From Echinicola salinicaeni (GTDB lineage: Bacteria > Bacteroidota > Bacteroidia > Cytophagales > Cyclobacteriaceae): a stretch of DNA of 64,000 nt. Location of the stretch: NCBI RefSeq assembly GCF_014280965.1, contig NZ_JACODZ010000009.1:1-64000 (forward strand), in the 5' to 3' direction. Every line of letters starts with the position of its first letter. Within the stretch, counting starts at the first letter, position 1. Positions 10,201 through 18,903 of the stretch are shown piece after piece. The notes under the pieces were generated by a model, which was not told the DNA's origin, ran no database searches, and saw only the letters and a program-made list of their open reading frames with translations. The position numbers were made by a program, and so were the translations under genes.

Positions 10201-10494
10201 TAACATTATTTCCTTTCTTATTTTTTGACTAATGAGCTAAAACCATAAAAAATGATCAAGATTATTTAAATAAATTCAATAAATTGGCTTCTTAAATTTG
10301 GATTAGCTTAAGCGAAATTGAAGAAGCTCTTCAATGAGAAATTTTAAGACCTTAATTTAGATTGAGGTTTTGTTCGGATTTATTTCACTCTATAAAAGAT
10401 TAGACTCCTGGGGGTGTAAGTTTGATTTCATTTATAGTATTATTTGTACGAGTTAAATCAATTAAAAATGAAAATTCAAAGGATGGCCATTGGA

Positions 10495-10710
10495 GGATCA
10501 GTTTTTGAATAATTGTTGAAGGTGTTTAAAAAAGGAGTTAGCTTGTGAAGTGGACGAGCAAGATCAACTCATTTTTAACCTGAAGCAATTTTTCAAAATC
10601 AAATTGGGAATATGAAAAAGCTCGGAAATGAAATTGACCAATTTGAAGGAGGCTCCACAGGCCTAGTCCCGATAGCTATCGGGATGGTTCTTTTCATCAA
10701 TGGAAATGCG
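10495..10710 (+). repeat. diverged copy of the sulfatase-upstream repeat element
   Basis: It shares the order of phrases with the elements at 13320-13640 and 29200-29600: GGAGTTAGCTTGTGAAGTGG, CAACTCATTTTTAACC, CAAAATCAAATTGGG, then AATTTGAAGGAGGCTCCACA and TTTTCATCAATGGAAA. A perfect palindrome built on TCCCGATAG/CTATCGGGA is inserted at about 10667-10684. It lies about 480 bp upstream of a sulfatase gene. No coding potential is supported. Confidence 0.6.
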
Positions 10711-10797
10711 CAGCATTCATGAAGACCATTAAGAACAAAACAATACCTGAATAAAAGAACAGAAAACTTCATTAAGAAACTATAAAACAACTATGTA

Positions 10798-10993
10798 AAT
10801 AAAATTTATTATGTATATCCGCAAAGACACCACTAGCTTTTTGTAAATAAGATATTCTTTCAGTAAGAACACAAAAGTCCAAAGAAACGATATTTTATTC
10901 CGTGAAAATCTGTGGAATCCGTGAGAAATAAGCTTACTGGTGTAATAGCGGATAATCATAAAATTTATTATGTATATCCGCAATTGCACCAGT
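10798..10993. repeat. MITE-like element with a 58-bp palindromic end
   Basis: Positions 10936-10993 form an imperfect 58-bp palindrome whose arms are ACTGGTG...GCGGATA and TATCCGC...CACCAGT around an AAAATTTATTATG centre. A second half-copy (TATGTATATCCGCAAAGACA) lies at 10808-10834. Between them is TTTATTCCGTGAAAATCTG and GAATCCGTGAGAAATAAGC, which recurs in the elements at 31552-31745 and 34379-34560. A third half-site (TTACTGGCATCATTGCGGAT) is at 11093-11112. Confidence 0.65.
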
Positions 10994-11186
10994 AAAAGTT
11001 AAAAGCGAATCGAAATGTTCGTTTTAATTTAAATATCAACTCCTTCGGTCTTCAGTCTTCAAACTCCCGACCACTTAAGCAAAGGATTTAAGGTTACTGG
11101 CATCATTGCGGATAATCAGAAAATTTATTACTCAGATTATAAATTAAAAAAAAAGCAAAAAAATAAATCTATTAAACCCCTTAATA

Positions 11187-13256
11187 ATGCATAAAAATTA
11201 TCGCTTTTTTAGTTTAGCACTAATTAGCAGCTTATTAATTTCTTTTGGCCTTAAGGCACAGCAGGCTTCACCAGAAAAGCCAAACATTATCTTTATACTT
11301 ACCGACGACCTTGGATACGGGGACTTGGGTAAATTCTTCCAAAATGAGCGAATGGCTGCTGGAGACCGCAGTGAGCCTTGGATATTAACACCCGAATTGG
11401 ACAATATGGCTGAAGCAGGAGCCATGCTGACCAATCATTATACGGCAGCACCGGTTTGTGCGCCTTCTAGGGCTTCCATTCTAATGGGGGTAAACCAAGG
11501 CCATGCCCATGTGAGGGACAATCAGTTTGATAAGTACCTGGGAGATAATTACACCATAGCAGACGTACTCAAAGAAGCAGGCTATTCCACCGCCCTGATC
11601 GGTAAGTGGGGCTTGCAAGGTCCAGGAGAAGGCCCTGATTGGCCATCGCATCCGCTCAAAAAAGGATTTGATTATTACTATGGTTATATCCGTCATCGTG
11701 ATGGTCACGAACACTATCCTGTGGAAGGCATTTATCGTGGAGCAAAGGACGTGTATGAAAATTATGATATTGCCCAAGGGCTGGACAAATGCTATACGGG
11801 GGATCTTTTCACTGCCAAGGCCAAGCAATATATTATTGAGCATAATAAGGACAAGGAAGATGAGCCATTCTTTATGTTCCTTTCCTATGATACGCCCCAT
11901 GCGGTTTTGGAGCTGCCTACACAGGATTACCCTGAAGGAGGCGGTCTAAATGGTGGTTTACAATGGCTCGGAACTCCAGGTAAAATGATCAATACGGCCT
12001 CTGGAGAGGTGGATTCCTTTACCTATCCAGAATTTGCCAATGCTACCTATGACGATGATAAAAACTCGGCTACACCGGAAGTGGCTTGGCCCGATACTTA
12101 TAAGCGCTATGCAACGGTCAATAGGAGAATTGATGATCAGGTAGGTGATATCCTGCAATTATTGAAAGACTTGGAAATTGATGAGCATACCTTGGTGGTC
12201 TTTACTTCTGATAACGGACCTTCTAGGGAGTCTTATTTGCCAAAAGAATACGTTAATTACACCCCAGAGTTCTTCAATAACTTTGCCCATTTCGATGGGA
12301 TCAAAAGGGATGTATATGAAGGAGGATTGAGAACGGCCACCATAGCCTACTGGCCAGGTCAGATAAAGGAAAATACCGTGGTGGATGAGCCAAGTATTTC
12401 TTATGATTGGTTGCCTACTTTTGCAGCTGCAGCAGGTATAGCTGCCCCGGTAAGAACCGATGGGGTATCATTATTGGCCTCGCTGACCGGAAAAGGAAAG
12501 CAGTCGGAAAGTCAAGTATACGTGGAATATTCCCAAGGTGGAAAAATACCTAATTATGCGGAGTTCAATGAAGCCCACCAAGGTAAGAAACGTGGTCAAA
12601 TGCAAATGATCCGTAAAGGAAATATGGTAGGCGTAAGGTATGATATCCAAAGCCATGATGAAGATTTTGAGATCTATGATGTCACTGAAGACTCCCATCA
12701 GGCCCAGGATTTGGCTGCCTCAATGCCCGAACTTCAAAAGGAGTTTAAAGCTGCTGTTTTGAGAAGAAGGATTGCTGATGCAGAGGCTCCTAGACCTTAT
12801 GATAAGGAATTGGTGCCAGCTGTGGATTTGAAAAAGGCAAAACCAGGATTAACGGTTCATAGCTTCAACCATGATGCCCCTTGGATTCCGCAATGGACCG
12901 GTAAGGCTATTCAACGTAAAAAAATAAACACCCTGTCTTTTGGCGATGAGCAGTCTAAAGGTAACCTTCAGGTATATGAAGGCTATATAAGAGTGCCGGG
13001 AGATGGTAAATATGAGTTTTCCGTGGAAGCTGGAGGCCAAAAAGTCTTCATGAGAATCCATAATATTGGAGTTTTGGATGGGAACTATTCCTCTGAAGGG
13101 CCAATCTCCGGTACCGTATACCTAGAAGCTGGTTATCATCCCATCAAGCTTTATTATTCAAATAAGGACCTAACCGCTGCCCCAGCATTGAACCTATACT
13201 GGAACTTCAATGACACTGGCAAAACTGAGCTACCCGACAATGTCTATTTCAAGTAA
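11187..13256 (+). CDS. secreted sulfatase (family S1) with C-terminal PA14-like domain
   Basis: 689 residues. A signal peptide (residues ~1-24, cleaved near LKAQQ) precedes the alkaline-phosphatase-superfamily sulfatase fold. Asp40-Asp41 in ILTDDLGYGD are the first metal ligands. Cys91 in CAPSR (91-95) is the residue converted to formylglycine in S1 sulfatases. GKWG and FTSDNGPSRE supply the later conserved blocks. From about residue 565 the stretch TLSFGDEQSKGNLQVYEGYI through LYWNFND looks like a PA14-type beta-sandwich, often a carbohydrate-binding module. The enzyme should remove sulfate esters from a glycan in the periplasm or outside the cell. Single-enzyme substrate specificity cannot be set by eye. 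It has no close neighbour upstream, and another sulfatase follows 520 bp downstream. Confidence 0.9.
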   Translation: MHKNYRFFSLALISSLLISFGLKAQQASPEKPNIIFILTDDLGYGDLGKFFQNERMAAGDRSEPWILTPELDNMAEAGAMLTNHYTAAPVCAPSRASILMGVNQGHAHVRDNQFDKYLGDNYTIADVLKEAGYSTALIGKWGLQGPGEGPDWPSHPLKKGFDYYYGYIRHRDGHEHYPVEGIYRGAKDVYENYDIAQGLDKCYTGDLFTAKAKQYIIEHNKDKEDEPFFMFLSYDTPHAVLELPTQDYPEGGGLNGGLQWLGTPGKMINTASGEVDSFTYPEFANATYDDDKNSATPEVAWPDTYKRYATVNRRIDDQVGDILQLLKDLEIDEHTLVVFTSDNGPSRESYLPKEYVNYTPEFFNNFAHFDGIKRDVYEGGLRTATIAYWPGQIKENTVVDEPSISYDWLPTFAAAAGIAAPVRTDGVSLLASLTGKGKQSESQVYVEYSQGGKIPNYAEFNEAHQGKKRGQMQMIRKGNMVGVRYDIQSHDEDFEIYDVTEDSHQAQDLAASMPELQKEFKAAVLRRRIADAEAPRPYDKELVPAVDLKKAKPGLTVHSFNHDAPWIPQWTGKAIQRKKINTLSFGDEQSKGNLQVYEGYIRVPGDGKYEFSVEAGGQKVFMRIHNIGVLDGNYSSEGPISGTVYLEAGYHPIKLYYSNKDLTAAPALNLYWNFNDTGKTELPDNVYFK

Positions 13257-13283
13257 CCAATTACTGCCTAATTTAGAAATAAA

Positions 13284-13318
13284 ATTATTGTCCAGTAACT
13301 CAGCTGTTGGACAATATT
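13284..13318 (+). terminator. hairpin after the sulfatase gene
   Basis: ATTGTCCA pairs with TGGACAAT across a GTAACTCAGCTGT loop, 28 bp after the stop codon. There is no T-run, so it may act as an mRNA 3'-end stabiliser or be incidental. Confidence 0.3.
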
Positions 13319-13319
13319 A

Positions 13320-13640
13320 TACCTGAATGTGTATCCGTGTCTTTGCACGTATCCTCTGAGATACGAAATAATCACCGAAATCCCTTATTCGGCCTTTGGA
13401 GCATTCGGTTTTGGAACAGTTGAGGAGGGCGTTAAGAAAATGAGCTAGCTCGCGTAGTGGAACAGCGAGATCCGCTCATTTTTAGCCCGAAACAAGTTTT
13501 CCAAAATCAAATTGAGTTAATGGTCCCAATCGAATCCGTAAGCGACTCAATTTGAAGAAGGCTCCATGGCCTAGATTTTTTGCCTACTTTTTCATCAATG
13601 GAAAAAGTAGGAAAGCTTAAAAACAAACTTCTATCTTTGT
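13320..13640 (+). repeat. ~320-bp repeat element upstream of a sulfatase
   Basis: It matches 29200-29600 over most of its length. Shared blocks include TGTCTTTGCACGTATCCTCT, GAGCATTCGGTTTTGGAAC, GAGGAGGGCGTTAAGAAAAT, GATTTTTTGCCTACTTTTTC and GGCTACATG. Near the end CCTACTTTTTC pairs with GAAAAAGTAGG to form an 11-bp hairpin. The copy at 29200 has ~60 extra bases in the middle. No protein is supported. Confidence 0.8.
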
Positions 13641-13776
13641 TTGGCTACATGAGGTTTAGTGGTTACACATATAATCTTGAGCATTTTGCTCAAAAAACAA
13701 CCATAAAGTGAATTTCAATCAAGAGTGTTAAGACGATATTTAATGAGAACCAAAACAAATAAACAATAAACCACTT

Positions 13777-15339
13777 ATGAAGTACAAACCTTTAAAACTC
13801 CTGGCCCTGGGCTTTCTAGCCACCATGTCTGGAGTAGCATGTAGTTCCAAGACCCAAACTGAAACTACTGAAGCTGAAGTAAGCAAACCCAATATCATCG
13901 TTATCTATATGGATGATTTGGGATATGGGGATGTCAGCGCTTACGGGGCCACTGAAATCAATACGCCAAATATGGACAAGCTGGCCAATGGTGGAATCCG
14001 CTTTACCAATGGATATGCTTCATCGGCGACCTGTACCCCAAGCCGTTATGCGCTATTGACGGGCATGTATCCATGGAGAAATAAAAATGCTAAAATCCTT
14101 CCTGGGACAGCACCTTTATTGATCAGTACTGAGCAAATGACCCTTCCTAAAATGCTGAAAGAACAAGGCTATTATACCGGGATAGTAGGGAAATGGCACC
14201 TTGGTCTGGGCAATGGGAATGTCAACTGGAATGAAAAGATCAGCCCTAGTCCCAATGAAGTGGGCTTTGATTATAGCCATATTTTGGCAGCTACCCAAGA
14301 TAGGGTGCCTACAGTTTATATAGAAGATGGCCATGTGGTCAACCTTGATCCAAACGATCCTATTGAGGTGAGCTATTCCAAGAACTTTGAAGGAGAGCCT
14401 ACTGGCAAGGATAACCCGGAATTATTGACCATGAGATGGCACCATGGACATAATAACAGCATCGTGAACGGTGTGCCAAGAATTGGCTTTATGAAAGGTG
14501 GGGAATCAGCCAAGTGGTCTGATGTGGACATGGCTGATCATTTCTTGGCCAAGGCCCAAGATTATGTAAAAGCCCATAAAGATGAGCCTTTTTTCCTTTA
14601 CTATGCACTGCAGCAACCTCACGTACCCCGTACCCCGCATCCTAGATTTGAAGGTAAATCAGGTATGGGACCTAGAGGGGATGTCATCTTGGAAGCAGAT
14701 TGGTGTGTAGGTGAATTCATGAAAACCTTGGAAGAAGAAGGCTTATTGGAGAACACATTGATTGTTTTCTCAAGTGATAATGGTCCAGTATTGAATGATG
14801 GCTATTATGATGATGCAGTAGAGAAATTAGGGGACCATACACCTGCAGGTCCGCTAAGAGGTGGTAAATACAGCCTGTTCGAAGCGGGCACCCGTGTGCC
14901 GTTTATGGTTTATTGGAAAGATAAAATTGCCCCTCAGGTTTCTGATGCCTTGGTATGTCAAATGGATTTGCTGAATTCAATGGCTGACCTGGTAGGCAGT
15001 GACCAAAAAGATTTGGATAGCAAAAACCTCTTGGATGTTTTTATGGGAGATTCCCAAGAAGGCAGGGATGAATTGGTCTTGGAAGCCACTTCGAGAACCG
15101 CCTTGAGGCAAGGGGACTGGATCATGATTCCTCCATACAAAGGAGCAGCAGTAGCGAGCCAGGTGAATATTGAATTGGGCAATGATAGTGAATACCAACT
15201 CTATAACCTCAAGGATGATATTGGACAGCAGAACAACCTGGCAGCAAGTAACCCAGAAAAACTGAAAGCAATGGTCGCTGATTATAACCAAATCAGAGGC
15301 AATGAAAACACAGAAGTTGAAGCTTTGGAATTAAAATAA
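13777..15339 (+). CDS. lipoprotein sulfatase (family S1)
   Basis: 520 residues. The N-terminus has a lipoprotein signal ending in GVACSS (Cys22), so the mature protein should be membrane-anchored. Asp46-Asp47 in YMDDLGYGD are metal ligands. Cys86 in CTPSR (86-90) is the formylglycine precursor. GKWHLG (about 143-148), FSSDNGP and LRGGKYSLFEAGTRVPF are the later conserved sulfatase blocks, so the protein looks intact. It probably removes sulfate from an oligosaccharide imported by the SusC/SusD system 5 kb downstream. Activity needs a formylglycine-generating enzyme or anaerobic maturase, which this window does not contain. It is transcribed alone, followed by a MITE-like element. The ATG is preceded by an AT-rich leader. 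Confidence 0.92.
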   Translation: MKYKPLKLLALGFLATMSGVACSSKTQTETTEAEVSKPNIIVIYMDDLGYGDVSAYGATEINTPNMDKLANGGIRFTNGYASSATCTPSRYALLTGMYPWRNKNAKILPGTAPLLISTEQMTLPKMLKEQGYYTGIVGKWHLGLGNGNVNWNEKISPSPNEVGFDYSHILAATQDRVPTVYIEDGHVVNLDPNDPIEVSYSKNFEGEPTGKDNPELLTMRWHHGHNNSIVNGVPRIGFMKGGESAKWSDVDMADHFLAKAQDYVKAHKDEPFFLYYALQQPHVPRTPHPRFEGKSGMGPRGDVILEADWCVGEFMKTLEEEGLLENTLIVFSSDNGPVLNDGYYDDAVEKLGDHTPAGPLRGGKYSLFEAGTRVPFMVYWKDKIAPQVSDALVCQMDLLNSMADLVGSDQKDLDSKNLLDVFMGDSQEGRDELVLEATSRTALRQGDWIMIPPYKGAAVASQVNIELGNDSEYQLYNLKDDIGQQNNLAASNPEKLKAMVADYNQIRGNENTEVEALELK

Positions 15340-15360
15340 GCCTCACCAAAACTACTCAAA

Positions 15361-15512
15361 AGAGGCTGTCTCATAGGTCTATTTTTGTGTCATTCTGACG
15401 AAAGATTTCTTCCCGTTGACTAACGGGAAAGAATCTCATCTAGTTGATTTTCACCATTAAGCAAATCAATAGATTTATCCTCACATCGACATGACAAATA
15501 TTGAGACAGCCT
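15361..15512. repeat. ~150-bp element with 11-bp terminal inverted repeats
   Basis: AGGCTGTCTCA at 15363-15373 is exactly inverted as TGAGACAGCCT at 15502-15512. The interior carries TGTCATTCTGACGAAAGATT and a GTTGACTAACGGGAAAGAAT phrase. There is no coding capacity, so it has the form of a non-autonomous element; terminal-repeat elements with these ends are common in Bacteroidota. Confidence 0.7.
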
Positions 15513-15764
15513 TAATTTTTTTATTAGCCGAGTTTGATAGCTGAAACACGATATGTTCGACTCCTTTGGAGTCGCAGGATACTTTAGATTAGACGATCTC
15601 GTTAAGAATGTTTGATCCCTTCGGGATCATTGTGCAGAAGTAACCTATTCTTGATGCCATATTTTTTAATGTCATAGTACTAAGGGTTAAAATATGCTTG
15701 ATCCATTTGCATCCAGATATGGTCTCACTTCCTCTAAGAAAATTAGCCATGTTACGGTCTATAC

Positions 15765-16115
15765 CCCGAAGGGGGTAAAACATTTTTATATTCATAAAGA
15801 AGATTGATCTTTTGATCGGAATGAGGTCAAATATACCATTAGGTAAGAGACCATTATAATCTTTGCACTATGCGATTGGCCTTATCGATAGTTCCCTTAA
15901 TATATTTATTACCCACCTCTCTATTGCCCTTACCCCGAAGGGGTAAAACATTTTTATATTCATAAAGAAGATTGATCTTTTGATCGGAATGAGGTCAAAT
16001 ATACCATCAGGTAAGAGACCATTATAATCTTTGCACTATGCGATTGGCCTTATCGATAGTTCCCTTAATATATTTATTACCCACCTCTCTATTGCCCTTA
16101 CCCCGAAGGGGTAAA
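15765..16115 (+). repeat. 168-bp tandem repeat, two copies plus the start of a third
   Basis: The phrase GGTAAAACATTTTTATATTC begins at about 15774 and again at 15942, and its first 11 bases recur at 16110. The two full units are nearly identical (ACCATTAGG versus ACCATCAGG). Each ends in an ACCCC-GAA-GGGGT hairpin, so the hairpin marks the duplication boundary. Confidence 0.85.
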
Positions 16116-16259
16116 ACATAATTAGGATCGAAAGCGATAATCAGAACACGACCCCGAAGGGGTCGAACAATATAGCAGCCAGAACAGGCTAGAAGGGTAA
16201 ATCATTGAAAAAAAGAACAATAATGATTAGATTAATAATTCACTTTTAAATTTATAACT

Positions 16260-16721
16260 ATGTCTAGTACTTTTTCTCAAATTTACATCCATATCATCTT
16301 TGCAGTAAAAGGAAGGAAAAGCCTTATTGATCCTGAATGGGAGGCTGAAGTTTACAAATACATCACAGGGATTATCACTAATAAAGGTCAAAAATTAATG
16401 GCCATAAATGGAATGCCCGATCATATTCATATCCTTATTGGAATGAGACCGTCCTGCTGCTTATCTGATTTGGTCAGGGAAATAAAAAAATCCAGTAATG
16501 TTTATATCAATGAAATATTTCGGAAAGATCGTTTTTTTTGTTGGCAAGAAGGTTTTGGGGCTTTTTCTCACTGTCCAGCATCTATAGATCGAGTTATTAA
16601 TTATATTCACAATCAAAAAGAACACCATACCAAGAATACATTTCGTAAAGAGTATAGGAAATACTTAAATGAATATAAGATGGAGTTTAAGGAGGAATAT
16701 TTATTTGACTGGATTGATTGA
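16260..16721 (+). CDS. IS200/IS605-like Y1 transposase, REP-associated type (RAYT-like)
   Basis: 153 residues. The HUH motif is PDHIHILIG (His55, His57), and the catalytic tyrosine is probably Tyr115 in VINYIHNQKEHH. The FFCWQEGFGAFS segment (92-103) is typical of the Y1 transposase domain. Such enzymes nick single-stranded DNA at hairpins. No second IS605 gene and no IS-like terminal structure is seen. Instead the gene sits amid many short palindromes, which is the arrangement of REP-associated tyrosine transposases. A serial-guide assignment cannot be made by eye. The ATG at 16260 gives a start MSSTFSQIYIHIIFAVKGR that matches the usual first strand of the family. It appears intact. Confidence 0.88.
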   Translation: MSSTFSQIYIHIIFAVKGRKSLIDPEWEAEVYKYITGIITNKGQKLMAINGMPDHIHILIGMRPSCCLSDLVREIKKSSNVYINEIFRKDRFFCWQEGFGAFSHCPASIDRVINYIHNQKEHHTKNTFRKEYRKYLNEYKMEFKEEYLFDWID

Positions 16722-17186
16722 GCTCAACATAGAAGTTTTTTGTTCCAATCCTTTGGAGTAGGTAGGTACTTATAACCTTTGGTTATAATATGAATGTATG
16801 GTCCCTTCGGGATCTTGAAATATTTCTATTACCCCAAAGGGGGAACACCCAATTAGATTCGTAAAGGAAATTTATTTTCCGCCCCCAATGAGGTCCAACA
16901 TTATGTTTTAGTTTAAGCAATATGGATTGGATATTAGGTACAAAGTTATTTTTGTTTCTCTCACTTATTCATCCGTTTTGTAAGACTCCTTCGGAGTCGT
17001 TATTTGTTTATTGCAATAGGTCTCGTTAGGAATGTTTGATTCCTTAGGGATCTTAAAACATAGTTAGAATCGTTAACGAAAATCAGAACACGACCCCGAG
17101 GGGGTCGAATATTTTAACGAGTAAAGAAATTGATTAAAAATACCAAAAACATTATATTCCATAACTACAACCAATAAACCCTGGCT

Positions 17187-17597
17187 ATGGAAAAAATCAC
17201 CATAAAAACCACTATCAATGCCCCAATAGAAAAAGTTTGGGTGTATTGGACCGAACCGGAACACATCACCAATTGGAATGCCGCCACTGATGAATGGCAT
17301 TGCCCAAGTGCCAATAATGACCTGAGAAAGGGAGGAACTTTCACCTCAAGAATGGAAGCAAAAGATGGCAGTATGGGCTTTGACTTTTCTGGAGTGTACC
17401 TGGATGTGGTCCAAGGAGAACTGATAGCCTATGATCTTGATGATGGCCGAAATGTAAAATTAAACTTTGTGAAAGAGGGGAATAAAACCATTATTGAAGA
17501 AATATTCCAGCCGGAATCCTCCAATCCACTGGAAATGCAGCGGGCGGGCTGGCAGGCAATCCTCGATAACTTTAAAAAGTATGTGGAATCGAATTGA
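17187..17597 (+). CDS. SRPBCC/AHSA1-like domain protein
   Basis: 136 residues. It begins with EKITIKTTINAPIEKVWVYW, the first strand of a START/Bet v 1-like (SRPBCC) fold. The later stretches TSRMEAKDGSMGFDFSGVYL and MQRAGWQAILDNFKKYVES match the central strands and final long helix of activator-of-Hsp90-ATPase-like (AHSA1) proteins. Members form a hydrophobic ligand pocket; functions vary and none can be assigned here. It is probably cytoplasmic, with no signal peptide. It is a single gene between the palindrome cluster and a strong hairpin terminator. Confidence 0.85.
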   Translation: MEKITIKTTINAPIEKVWVYWTEPEHITNWNAATDEWHCPSANNDLRKGGTFTSRMEAKDGSMGFDFSGVYLDVVQGELIAYDLDDGRNVKLNFVKEGNKTIIEEIFQPESSNPLEMQRAGWQAILDNFKKYVESN

Positions 17598-17630
17598 CCC
17601 ATACCTATTTGAGAAGAACCAGTGTTTGAA

Positions 17631-17668
17631 GGTAGGGAAATAAAGGCATATAGCCCTACCGGTTTTTT
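17631..17668 (+). terminator. rho-independent terminator of the SRPBCC gene
   Basis: GGTAGGG (17631-17637) pairs with CCCTACC (17654-17660) and is followed by GGTTTTTTT. It lies 34 bp after the stop codon. Confidence 0.75.
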
Positions 17669-17996
17669 TCAATCCTTATTTTATTTATAAGGCCATTTGA
17701 CCCCATTTTTTATTTGAAGCACCTTAAATGCTTGTTGGACTAAGGAACCACTTTTAACAGGGATGGCAACCACTTTTCTTAATGGTTTTTTTAGTTATTG
17801 ACTTTATTTTATCCAATATCCATACTTGATTTGCAATTAGGATAAAAACGTTTTAGTAAATTTTGATATTAAGCTATTCAGTTGCTGTTTTATTTTGATT
17901 TAGGGTAATGGGTAGGGGTGAATAATACATTATTGCAAGCTCCTATCCATAATTCATCTCTAATATTCTTTTGCAATATTTCCAAAAACAACCAAA
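17669..17996. other. 330-bp intergenic region before the ECF sigma gene
   Basis: AT-rich DNA with no open frame, repeat or palindrome that I recognise. It probably contains the promoter of the sigma factor gene, but I see no convincing TTG/TAnnTTTG pair. Confidence 0.5.
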
Positions 17997-18677
17997 ATGC
18001 TTCGCCTGAATACGCAGTTTTCAGATAATATAGATGATCCTAATAGGGAGGGGGGCTTACCTATTGTGGGCAATTCAGTTAGTACGCTAACAGATGAATT
18101 ATTATGGGAAGGCGTTAAAATGGGAGAAGATGAGGCACTGGCTGAAATTTATACTCGCTTTGCCAATAAATTGTTTAATTATGGCACGCAGATTACCCAC
18201 GATCGGGACTTGGCCTATGATATTGTACAAGATGTATTTCTGTATATGGTCTCGAAAAAGAACCAGTTGGGAGAAATTAAATCCATAAAAAATTATCTTT
18301 ATTCATCTTATCGTAGAAAACTGCTGAGGGTCTTAAAGCGTAACCGAAAGATAAAACTAAATGAAGATTATGAGCGGCTGGATGGGTTTAAAATGGAGGT
18401 GGAAGCTGAATTTTATGCTTTGACAACCCCTTTGACTGTAGATGTAAAAAAACTACTTCATAAAATCAGCAATGATTTACCTATAAGGCAAAGAGAAATC
18501 ATATCACTATATTTTTTTGAACAGCTTTCGTATAAGGAAATAGCAGGGATCATGGGGTTCTCCAATTTACGTTCTGCTAGAAACCTCCTCTATAAAGCCA
18601 TTAACAATATGTCAGAGGTCTTAAAAAAACACGAAGACATACTTTTTCTACTGCCTATATTATTGAATATGGTTTGA
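17997..18677 (+). CDS. ECF-type RNA polymerase sigma factor
   Basis: 226 residues. Residues ~44-110 (DEALAEIYTRFANKLFNYGT, then YDIVQDVFLYM) match sigma-70 region 2, which binds core polymerase and the -10 element. Residues ~150-205 (LPIRQREIISLYFFEQLSYK, then EIAGIMGF) match the region 4 helix-turn-helix. A FecR-type anti-sigma gene follows 226 bp downstream, then an STN-domain SusC. This is the standard surface-signalling circuit in Bacteroidota: substrate binding to the outer-membrane transporter relieves FecR and releases the sigma factor. It probably activates the SusC/SusD operon. The N-terminal ~25 residues are longer than in many family members, so a start further in is possible. Confidence 0.9.
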   Translation: MLRLNTQFSDNIDDPNREGGLPIVGNSVSTLTDELLWEGVKMGEDEALAEIYTRFANKLFNYGTQITHDRDLAYDIVQDVFLYMVSKKNQLGEIKSIKNYLYSSYRRKLLRVLKRNRKIKLNEDYERLDGFKMEVEAEFYALTTPLTVDVKKLLHKISNDLPIRQREIISLYFFEQLSYKEIAGIMGFSNLRSARNLLYKAINNMSEVLKKHEDILFLLPILLNMV

Positions 18678-18903
18678 TTTTAACTTCTCTTATCACTTCC
18701 AACCTTCAATCTCTCACTTCGGACTTCCCACTCCCAACTTTCAAATCAGCCTTATTCAGGCTATTGGCTTTATTTCAGATAAGCAGATTTTAGGCTAATT
18801 AATTTTTTTTCGAAAAAATCTCACTTTTCCCGATGTCACTTTTCGAACTCGTGTCTCTCAATAATCAATAACGCAAAATTGATTTCAATCAAGAGATATA
18901 TAA

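Larger units (their letters stand above)
15540..17110. repeat. cluster of covarying REP-like palindromes around the Y1 transposase
   Basis: At least ten short hairpins with a three-base loop flank the gene at 16260-16721. Clear ones are 15558-15574 (arm CGACTCC, loop TTT), 15614-15628 (GATCCC, TTC), 16098-16114 (TTACCCC, GAA), 16149-16165 (CGACCCC, GAA), 16770-16788 (TTATAACC, TTT) and 16984-16998 (GACTCC, TTC). An imperfect one is at 17091-17107 (CGACCCC). Arms differ but complementarity is kept. Several are preceded, on the strand with the TTC/TTT loop, by TGTTCGA or TGTTTGA. The same hairpin type appears at 141-160, 6063, 6352 and 6399. Confidence 0.8.

Noticed and set aside
9776-10203. 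Overlapping open frames rich in Pro, Ser, Asn and Gln on both strands
   Set aside because: They are translations of the repeat phrases, appear in several frames at once and lack homology-like structure or a start context. Similar frames at 2744, 3366 and 4535 were dropped for the same reason.
16260-16721. A complete IS605-type insertion sequence around the Y1 gene
   Set aside because: No second gene and no paired terminal hairpins delimit an element; palindromes are spread on both sides and elsewhere.
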